A DNA stretch of 52,006 nucleotides. Origin: Melioribacteraceae bacterium. Lineage in GTDB: Bacteria > Bacteroidota > Ignavibacteria > Ignavibacteriales > Melioribacteraceae. The notes under the pieces are model-generated. The model was not told the DNA's origin and searched no databases. It was given only the letters and a program-made list of their open reading frames with translations. The stretch is from contig JAFGMI010000044.1 in assembly GCA_016927595.1 (NCBI GenBank), positions 1 through 52,006 of the forward strand, given 5' to 3'. Both the position numbers and the translations under genes were made by a program. Shown in pieces: positions 9,594-16,327 of this stretch (position 1 is the first letter of the stretch; the number at the start of each line of letters is the position of its first letter).

Positions 9594-9607
9594 CTTAAAC
9601 TGTAAAA

Positions 9608-10882
9608 CTATAATTCCACTCCGAACGCTACACTGAAAGCAAAGATATCCATCTGATGAATACCTGGCATCGCATTTTCGGCATTCAACTCAACATCTCT
9701 CTCTGCTCCGAAAAGGTATTCAAGACCACCTTCTATTTTCATTGAACCAAAAGAATATCCGAATCCTGCAGTTGCAACATGGTTGGTTGATGAAGGGAAT
9801 AAAATATTTAATGTTTCGTCAGGTGCTGGTGCCGGATCATAATAATAACCTAACCTTAAAGTAAAATCATTATTTACAACGTATTCTGCACCGGCGCGGA
9901 TCTGAACAGCATCTTCCCACTGCAATTCCAGGGTTGATTCTTCCTCCGGTATTGCGGCTTTCCAATATGCATCGTCGTATTCGGTTGCAAGAGCATCGAG
10001 TTCCGACCATTGGCTGTACTGGGCATCCAATGTAAGGGTTAAATTATCAGATGCCTTATATGCGATACCGCCGGCTAACCAAAGAGGCCATGTAACATCA
10101 CGTGAAAAATCACTTTCACCCGGACCAGCCATAACTACAGGAGGAAAATTCGGAAGTTTCGGAAATATTGGATTCTTAGCTGTACCTTCCATAGATACAG
10201 TGGTTGCGAGTCTTACAACCGCGCCAATACTGAATTGCTCCGAAGCCTGATATTTAAGCCCTATAGTTGCACCGAAACCAAGTCCGGTTGATTCCTCTTC
10301 GAATTGTTCGAGTAATGTCGGTCCGCCAACTGCCGAAAGATCAGCTTCAACAGGCTGTTTCATATCAAACATCGCATAATAAATGTTAACTGTCAGTCCT
10401 ACTGAGAACTGATCTGATACTTTATAGGCAATTGCAGGAGCAATATTTATTACTCCGATCTGGGACAGCATTTCCAATCCTGGTGCCGGGACTCCCAAAT
10501 CCTGCGGGTCCCAGGAAACGCCCAGACCTGCCGGAACAAATACACCAAATCCCAGAGCAAGATCTCCCATATTATAGTTAACAAAAAGATTTGGTGCCAG
10601 ATGCATTTGAGATTCGGAAGCGGCATCGATTCCAAAGAGATCAAACTTGTAAGAAGCCGATGGCATAATATCGGTTAACGAGAGGTTTATGACAGACTTC
10701 TGCCCTACCAGCCCTGCCGGGTTCCAGTATATTGCAGAACCGTCATTAGCCAATCCCACAAAAGCGCCTCCCATACCAAGTGCTCTTGTGCCGATACTGT
10801 TAAGACTGAGACCATTAGCCAAAAGCGGCTGTAATGCGAATAGTACTGATAATATTGTAAATAGTACTATTTTCTTTTTCAT
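9608..10882 (-). CDS. Outer membrane protein transport protein, OMPP1/FadL/TodX family
   Basis: About 424 residues. I placed the start at the ATG behind a strong AGGAGGAG site, which opens a signal peptide (MKKKIVLFTILSVLFALQPL); an upstream ATG 31 codons earlier is out of place. The mature N-terminus has the FadL hallmark GTRALGMGGAFVGLANDGSA followed by YWNPAGL, and the rest is alternating beta-strand pattern expected of a 14-stranded barrel. Family members carry hydrophobic molecules such as fatty acids or aromatics across the outer membrane. It diverges from the heptaheme cytochrome gene across about 480 bases. Whether it has any role in the electron-transfer region is unknown. Confidence 0.85.
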   Translation of the reverse strand: MKKKIVLFTILSVLFALQPLLANGLSLNSIGTRALGMGGAFVGLANDGSAIYWNPAGLVGQKSVINLSLTDIMPSASYKFDLFGIDAASESQMHLAPNLFVNYNMGDLALGFGVFVPAGLGVSWDPQDLGVPAPGLEMLSQIGVINIAPAIAYKVSDQFSVGLTVNIYYAMFDMKQPVEADLSAVGGPTLLEQFEEESTGLGFGATIGLKYQASEQFSIGAVVRLATTVSMEGTAKNPIFPKLPNFPPVVMAGPGESDFSRDVTWPLWLAGGIAYKASDNLTLTLDAQYSQWSELDALATEYDDAYWKAAIPEEESTLELQWEDAVQIRAGAEYVVNNDFTLRLGYYYDPAPAPDETLNILFPSSTNHVATAGFGYSFGSMKIEGGLEYLFGAERDVELNAENAMPGIHQMDIFAFSVAFGVEL

Positions 10883-11365
10883 TTCTCCTCCTAGTGTGTA
10901 TTTAGTTGATGTATATTTATTTTCCCAAAAGGAATTTCCGGCGAATGTTTCAGTAAATAATATACAAATAATCAAACCGAATAAAATTCAACTGTATGAA
11001 TAACCAGTCTTTGCAGGAATTAAGACCCTCAAAGCCCCAGACTGTAAAATATTTTTTAACGAGTAAAATAATCTTTTAATCCATAAAAGTATATAATTTT
11101 TAATATTTGCAAACTAATTCCCATAATTCAGAAACTTGGTAAATTCATTGATTTCAAAACTATCATCAATAAATTTAATGGTTGTATAAACAGATACATT
11201 CCCTTGAATTAAAGATTGATCTTTCAATGAGGATATCTCTGATATTCCGGGAAAAATTCCTGAGATATTCTTTGATTTCAGAAATTTATATAATTATTTT
11301 ATAACTGTAAACAGGATTAACAACCATATTATCTTAATTGTGTACAGAAATAAAACGGGTACGTT
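10883..11365. other. Intergenic divergent promoter region
   Basis: This AT-rich stretch of about 480 bases lies between the leftward FadL-like gene and the rightward heptaheme cytochrome. I see no convincing gene or RNA in it. The one structured element is an inverted repeat with arms ATATCTC (11233-11239) and GAGATAT (11262-11268), about 100 bases upstream of the cytochrome start, which could be an operator. No good sigma-54 match was seen here. Confidence 0.4.
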
Positions 11366-12862
11366 ATGAAAATGAAACTGCCTCACTCTGTTTATAACTG
11401 GATTTCGTTGATAGGAACTACTATTGCAATAATAAGCTTCTTTATGATAATTTTTCTTTTTTTCGTTTCAGTATTTATCGAGCATGGCGGTACATACCTG
11501 GGTTTAATTGTATATATCATACTGCCGGCGTTCCTGATTTTTGGATTATTACTGATCCCAATAGGAATGTATTTCAAAGTGAGGCGTGAAAAAAGAGGTA
11601 AAGCTACCGAAAGCACATGGCCATTAATTAACTTAAATGAAGTAAGACAGAGAAATGCAGTTTTTGTTTTCGCAATCGGAACAACAATTTTTCTCTTCGC
11701 ATCTGCAATCGGAAGTTACGAGGCATTCCACTTTACAGAATCAAATGAATTCTGTGGTGAAATTTGCCATGCAGTAATGAAACCCGAATATACTGCATAT
11801 CAGAAATCTCCTCACGCAAGGGTTTCATGTGTCGATTGCCACGTGGGTGAAGGCGCCGACTGGTATGTCAGATCTAAGATGTCGGGACTTTATCAGGTTT
11901 ATGCAGTTACTGCAAATGTTTACCCGAAACCTATTCCCACCCCGATTAAAAATCTTCGTCCGGCAAGGGAAACATGTGAAAGGTGCCATTGGCCCGAGAA
12001 ATTTTATGCTCATAAATTAAGGCATGAACGCCATTATCTCCCAGACGAAAATAATACTGAGTGGGATATCTATTTAACAATGCGAATCGGAGCGAGTCAA
12101 AGCGCGCTGGGATTACAGGAAGGAATACACTGGCACATTAATCCCGATGTAAAGATCGAATACGTATCCCTGGATGATAAGAGAGAAGAGATTCCCTGGG
12201 TACGTTATACGAATCTTAAGACAGGGGATCAGGTTGTTTTTGAAGACCAGAACAGTCCTCTCGATAAAGACAAGCTGGATACAATGATTGTCAGAACGAT
12301 GGACTGCATGGATTGTCACAACCGTCCCTCGCACAATTACAAACCGCCTGCATTTTTCATCAACAATGGTTTAACCGCCGGCACAATTCCCAAAGAATTG
12401 CCGGAAATAAAATCCGTTGCTATTGATATAGTAGGCGAAGAATACGAATCTACTCAGGAAGCGATGGAAGCCATTAACAAAGGAATACAAGAATTCTACA
12501 GTGATAACTATCCGGATACCGATGAGAAATTAATTCTGAGAGCGATAGAAGGATTGCAAAGGGAATTTTCGAATAATATATTCCCGGAAATGAAAGTCAG
12601 ATGGGATGCATATCCAAATCATATAGGTCACGTTGAATTTAACGGATGCTTCAGATGTCATGATAACAATCATATCAGCCATGATGAACAGGTAATAACA
12701 CAGGACTGCAACTCATGTCATTTTATTACCGCACAGGGTACACCCGGAAATCTGGAGTATGCAGTGGCGAATGGTTCACTGGAGTTCAGGCATCCTGAAA
12801 ATATAGATGAGGTCTGGAAAGAATCGTTATGTACAGACTGCCATACCGGTTTGGCGCCGTAA
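11366..12862 (+). CDS. NapC/NirT-family heptaheme inner-membrane cytochrome c (ImcH-like)
   Basis: 498 residues. Two hydrophobic segments lie near residues 12-36 and 43-70, and a third near 98-117 precedes the heme region. The first heme motif is the spaced form CGEICH (C-x3-C-H, residues 130-135) followed by AVMKPEYTAY, as in NapC/NirT-type quinol dehydrogenases. Six CxxCH motifs follow (CVDCH, CERCH, CMDCH, CFRCH, CNSCH, CTDCH), giving seven. Heme number, length and membrane anchor match the ImcH type known from Geobacter, which oxidises menaquinol and passes electrons to periplasmic carriers during reduction of high-potential extracellular acceptors. It is convergent with the response regulator of the adjoining two-component system. 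A nitrate or nitrite reductase donor is the alternative, but no reductase is nearby. Confidence 0.85.
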   Translation: MKMKLPHSVYNWISLIGTTIAIISFFMIIFLFFVSVFIEHGGTYLGLIVYIILPAFLIFGLLLIPIGMYFKVRREKRGKATESTWPLINLNEVRQRNAVFVFAIGTTIFLFASAIGSYEAFHFTESNEFCGEICHAVMKPEYTAYQKSPHARVSCVDCHVGEGADWYVRSKMSGLYQVYAVTANVYPKPIPTPIKNLRPARETCERCHWPEKFYAHKLRHERHYLPDENNTEWDIYLTMRIGASQSALGLQEGIHWHINPDVKIEYVSLDDKREEIPWVRYTNLKTGDQVVFEDQNSPLDKDKLDTMIVRTMDCMDCHNRPSHNYKPPAFFINNGLTAGTIPKELPEIKSVAIDIVGEEYESTQEAMEAINKGIQEFYSDNYPDTDEKLILRAIEGLQREFSNNIFPEMKVRWDAYPNHIGHVEFNGCFRCHDNNHISHDEQVITQDCNSCHFITAQGTPGNLEYAVANGSLEFRHPENIDEVWKESLCTDCHTGLAP

Positions 12863-12870
12863 TAAAATTA

Positions 12871-14232
12871 TCAGTCTTTAAATAGAATATTATAACGGGA
12901 AATAAGTCTGTGTATCGATCTTCTGTCCAGTCCGCATTCATCAGCGGTCTTAGTGATATTTCCGTTATTCCTTTTTAGATGATAAGTTAAGTACTCTATC
13001 TCAAAGCTTTCAAGTACTCTTTCTTTCGCTTCTTTATACGAAAGGGTTATAATACTCTTATCAATAATTTCCTGTTTTTTAGATACGGGAATTGGCAGAT
13101 CATCGATTGTGATCAATTCGTTCGGACAGAGAAAATATGTCCTGTTTATAACATTTTGCAATTCACGAACATTACCGGGCCATGCGTAGTTAATAAGCGC
13201 AACTTCGGCTTCGGGTGTAAAATGTTTCTGTTTTTCCCCCTTATTGCTGCACAGAAGCTGAATGTATTGATTGATGAGCGGCATTATATCTTCTTTGCGT
13301 TCGCGTAATGGCGGAACCTCTATTTTCATGTTATTGAGTCTGTAAAAAAGATCGTCTCTGAACGTCCCTTCACTTACAAGGTTTTCAAGATTTTTGTTCG
13401 TTGCAGCAATAATCCTTACATTTATCGATATTTCATTACTTCCACCGACCCTTCTTATCTTTCTTTCTTCCAGCATACGAAGCAGTTTAACCTGGAGTGC
13501 CGTGGTCAATTCACCTATTTCATCGAAGAAAAAAGTACCGCCTTCGGCAAATTCGAGTAATCCGGGTTTCGTTTTAACCGCGCCTGTAAACGCACCTTTT
13601 TCATGCCCGAACAATTCGCTTTCGAAAAGTTGTTCGGGAAGTGCGCCGCAATTTACAGGAACAAAAGGATTGTTCTTCCCCTTACTCAATTTATGTATTG
13701 CTCTTGCCAGTAATTCTTTACCCGTCCCGCTTTCACCATAGATAAGCACATTCATTTCAGAAGGCGAAATTCTTCTGACAAGATTAAGCACTTCCTTCAT
13801 AGCCGGACTGTTCTGTACTATGCCTCTTAATTCGGGAATGTCTTCCGTTTCATCGACTGAAAATTGATTTTTAATTAATAAACCCCTGTCAATTACTTCA
13901 AAAAGTTTTTTCGAGGTAAAAGGTTTTTCAATAAAGTCGAATGCCCCAAGTTTTATAGCTTCCACACTTGATTCTATAGTACCGTAGCCCGAAATTATTA
14001 TTACAATCGTTGCGGGATTTTTTTTCAATGATGCCTGAAGTATATCAATACCGGAATGATTTTCCATTCTTAAATCCGAAATTACAATGTCGAATTTATT
14101 TTTTGATAATTCTTTAAGCGCCTTCGCCGGATCATTAAATGCCGAAATCTGAAAATCTTTCCTGTATGAAAGGATCTTATGAAGACTTTCGAGCATATTC
14201 AACTCATCATCAACAATTAAAACTCTTTTCAT
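12871..14232 (-). CDS. NtrC-family sigma-54-dependent response regulator
   Basis: 453 residues, full length for the family. The N-terminal receiver domain has VDDE and the phospho-acceptor Asp in ISDLRM (residue 53). The central AAA+ domain has the Walker A loop GESGTGKE, the sigma-54 contact motif GAFTGA and Walker B FFFDEIGEL, all intact. The C-terminal Fis-type helix-turn-helix ends ...ECGLDRRSIHRLISRYN. It should activate sigma-54 RNA polymerase when phosphorylated. It starts three bases after the sensor kinase stop, so the two form one operon. A near-consensus sigma-54 promoter lies about 1.7 kb away, just beyond the kinase gene, in front of the REC-like/nonaheme cytochrome pair, which makes that pair the obvious target. 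Confidence 0.95.
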   Translation of the reverse strand: MKRVLIVDDELNMLESLHKILSYRKDFQISAFNDPAKALKELSKNKFDIVISDLRMENHSGIDILQASLKKNPATIVIIISGYGTIESSVEAIKLGAFDFIEKPFTSKKLFEVIDRGLLIKNQFSVDETEDIPELRGIVQNSPAMKEVLNLVRRISPSEMNVLIYGESGTGKELLARAIHKLSKGKNNPFVPVNCGALPEQLFESELFGHEKGAFTGAVKTKPGLLEFAEGGTFFFDEIGELTTALQVKLLRMLEERKIRRVGGSNEISINVRIIAATNKNLENLVSEGTFRDDLFYRLNNMKIEVPPLRERKEDIMPLINQYIQLLCSNKGEKQKHFTPEAEVALINYAWPGNVRELQNVINRTYFLCPNELITIDDLPIPVSKKQEIIDKSIITLSYKEAKERVLESFEIEYLTYHLKRNNGNITKTADECGLDRRSIHRLISRYNILFKD

Positions 14233-14235
14233 TGA

Positions 14236-15702
14236 TTACTCCGCTTCTTTAAACCTTAATTTGAATGATGTTCCCACAGCGAGTTTGCTTTCACATGTTA
14301 TTTTTACATCGTACTGGTCGCAGATGTTTTTAACGATATACAATCCTAATCCGGTTCCTCTATCCGATTCTTTAGTTGTAAAGAATGGGGAGAAAATATT
14401 GTCGATTGTTTTTTGATCCATCCCTTTACCGTTATCATCAACCGATATGATTATAAAACCTTCATCTTTTAGCAGACTTATTTTGATTATCCCTTTGTCT
14501 GAAATTGCATCAATAGCATTTGTAAAAAGGTTCGTAAATACCTGTTCGAGTTCTGAATTGTTTCCGAGTATGTAATATTCCCCCTTATATTCACGCTCGA
14601 TACTTATTTGACTTTTCTTAAAATATGGCGACATCATAAAAAGACTCTGCTCTATCGCTTCAATAATGTTTATCTTTTCTATTGAATGGGATCTTTTCTT
14701 GGAATGCCTGAGGACGTTTCTCGTTAACTGCGAAATTTTTATCACTTCTTTCTGGATTACCTCGAGATCCTGTTCATATTTTTTCATGCTTTCATTCTGC
14801 TGTGCTTCGAGCATCAAATAATCGGATCTGGTTAATATTATGCCGGTAAAGTTGTTGACCTCGTGAGCCATCTGTGAGGTCAGTTCGCCGATTGTTGCAA
14901 GCTTATCAGCATGCCTTAGCTGTTCATTGTGCAATTCCTCAATTCTGGTTCTGGAGGTTTCGATTTCCGATACCATTTTGTTAAAATGAAAATTCAGTTT
15001 CCCGAATTCATCTTCGTTTTCAACGGGCAGCCTGGCAGATAAATTCCCTTTTTCAACTTCATCCATAGCGGATATAAACTGTCTTATAGGTTTGTTGATA
15101 TACTTATTAAATAACAAGAACAACCCTGTTGTTAAAATAAGAATTACAGCAATACCCAGGTACACCATATGAGTCGTTCCGGTATAAAACGAAGTTTCAG
15201 CGGTGGTTAATTCGGTGTCTACATCCATATAAGCTATTACATCGGTATCGCCATGACAACTTCTGCACTTTTCCCGGTTATAGATCGGTTTAATCGAAGC
15301 ATATACGTTATTGTCTTCAAGAATCTTTAATTCATTTATTTCATTTTCTCTGTTTTTAATGCTTACATGACCGGGTGCAATATCAAATATTTTTTCCCCG
15401 GCTTCATTAGGAAGCGAGGAATGCAAAATGATTCCCTCTGAATTAAATATTCTTATGTGATCAATGCTCTCGTTTTTCGCAAGGTATTGAACCATCTCCT
15501 GAACGCCCTGATGTTTTCCGAACAACATTGCATTGTCAAGACTGCTCTCCATTACTTCAACTGTGGTTTCCAGCATATACTTCGATCGTTCAGAAAAATT
15601 TTCCCGGAATTGATATACTAAAAAAAGCAACGGAATACCGACCGCAAGGTTTATAAAGACAACTGAAATAACAATGAATTTACCCTTTATGGTTGTAAGA
15701 AT
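14236..15702 (-). CDS. Sensor histidine kinase with periplasmic c-type heme motif
   Basis: About 488 residues from the start chosen here. The first standard start codon (TTG at 15630) would cut TM1 in half. In-frame codons upstream complete it (KGKFIVISVVFINLAVGIPL). The only plausible start there is an ATT at 15702, five bases after GAGG; no ATG, GTG or TTG exists in that stretch. Order of parts: TM1; a periplasmic sensor of about 140 residues with one CRSCH heme motif near residue 146; TM2; HAMP; HisKA with H-box MAHEVNN; and HATPase with N-box FTNLFTNAIDAI, G1 DDNGKGMD and G2 GTGLGLYIV. Covalent heme in the periplasm points to sensing of redox state or a gas ligand. It phosphorylates, by inference, the adjoining NtrC-type regulator. 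Confidence 0.9.
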   Translation of the reverse strand: MLTTIKGKFIVISVVFINLAVGIPLLFLVYQFRENFSERSKYMLETTVEVMESSLDNAMLFGKHQGVQEMVQYLAKNESIDHIRIFNSEGIILHSSLPNEAGEKIFDIAPGHVSIKNRENEINELKILEDNNVYASIKPIYNREKCRSCHGDTDVIAYMDVDTELTTAETSFYTGTTHMVYLGIAVILILTTGLFLLFNKYINKPIRQFISAMDEVEKGNLSARLPVENEDEFGKLNFHFNKMVSEIETSRTRIEELHNEQLRHADKLATIGELTSQMAHEVNNFTGIILTRSDYLMLEAQQNESMKKYEQDLEVIQKEVIKISQLTRNVLRHSKKRSHSIEKINIIEAIEQSLFMMSPYFKKSQISIEREYKGEYYILGNNSELEQVFTNLFTNAIDAISDKGIIKISLLKDEGFIIISVDDNGKGMDQKTIDNIFSPFFTTKESDRGTGLGLYIVKNICDQYDVKITCESKLAVGTSFKLRFKEAE

Positions 15703-15895
15703 ATTTACCTCATCTTTCTTGTTTAATTTTGTTTAACAAATAACGATGTGACATTTAAATCACACAGGGACAATTGTTTCTCAAATATAAATGATTTTCA
15801 CTTGAAGACCCTAAAAATCAGCATAAAAAACTTCATAAAAATGCTAATTTCGGCTTTTTTCTACCCCGAATTTTTAATAGATAAATATATCCTTT

Positions 15896-15911
15896 TGGCA
15901 TCTTATTTGCC
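15896..15911 (+). promoter_or_regulatory. Sigma-54 (-24/-12) promoter
   Basis: TGGCATCTTATTTGCC matches the sigma-54 consensus TGGCACR-N4-TTGC at all invariant positions: GG at -24 (15897-15898) and GC at -12 (15909-15910), with the required ten bases between. It points at the REC-like gene and nonaheme cytochrome. The adjacent operon encodes an intact GAFTGA-type activator. The predicted transcription start (11-12 bases past the GC) falls at about 15921-15922, one or two bases before the ATG at 15923. Confidence 0.75.
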
Positions 15912-15922
15912 AATATTATCAC

Positions 15923-16315
15923 ATGAGATTAGTGGCAATTACAACGGATGAATCTTTAATCAAACAACTTGTTGAATTTCAGGAATCATCAAGCCTGGAT
16001 TTTCAATTGTACGAAAAAGAGCTTGATCCTCTGGATGTAATGTCGTTTGTATGCACCACAACTCCTTCGGTACTTTTAATTGACGATGACTGCCTGAAAC
16101 CGAATACTGCTCATATTCTTAGATCAATCAAAAAAGTAAATAAAAATCTTAGAATTATATTTTTCACCAGCGACAGCAGTCTGGAACTCGGCAGGGAAAT
16201 TTCACCTCTTGGTATTCATTTTTACGGTATTAAACCTGTTGATTACGAAAATATTGAAAACTTATTAACTTCAATGAAAAATCAACTTATTAATTCAAAT
16301 AATTCTCTAAACTAA
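15923..16315 (+). CDS. Small receiver-like (REC-like) protein, possibly from a leaderless message
   Basis: 130 residues with the strand/helix order of a CheY-type receiver and no output domain. The likely phospho-acceptor strand reads VLLIDDDCL, the Thr/Ser switch IIFFTSD and the conserved Lys-Pro GIKPVD. The N-terminal acidic pair is reduced to one Asp (ITTDES), so phosphorylation may be weak or absent. The sigma-54 promoter sits only 12 bases upstream, leaving almost no 5' leader and no ribosome-binding site, so translation may be leaderless. It ends 12 bases before the nonaheme cytochrome and is very likely cotranscribed with it. A single-domain regulator or phosphate sink for the adjacent sensor kinase is my inference. 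Confidence 0.65.
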   Translation: MRLVAITTDESLIKQLVEFQESSSLDFQLYEKELDPLDVMSFVCTTTPSVLLIDDDCLKPNTAHILRSIKKVNKNLRIIFFTSDSSLELGREISPLGIHFYGIKPVDYENIENLLTSMKNQLINSNNSLN

Positions 16316-16327
16316 TTGGAGGTTTAT

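Noticed and set aside
9608..10882. FadL-like porin as the outer-membrane sheath of a porin-cytochrome conduit
   Set aside because: Its N-terminal markers are those of hydrophobic-compound transporters, it is transcribed away from the cytochromes, and no paired periplasmic multiheme gene is in its operon.
11233..11268. FNR/CRP-type site upstream of the heptaheme cytochrome
   Set aside because: The repeat arms ATATCTC/GAGATAT do not match an FNR or CRP consensus and the spacing is too long; kept only as a generic inverted repeat.
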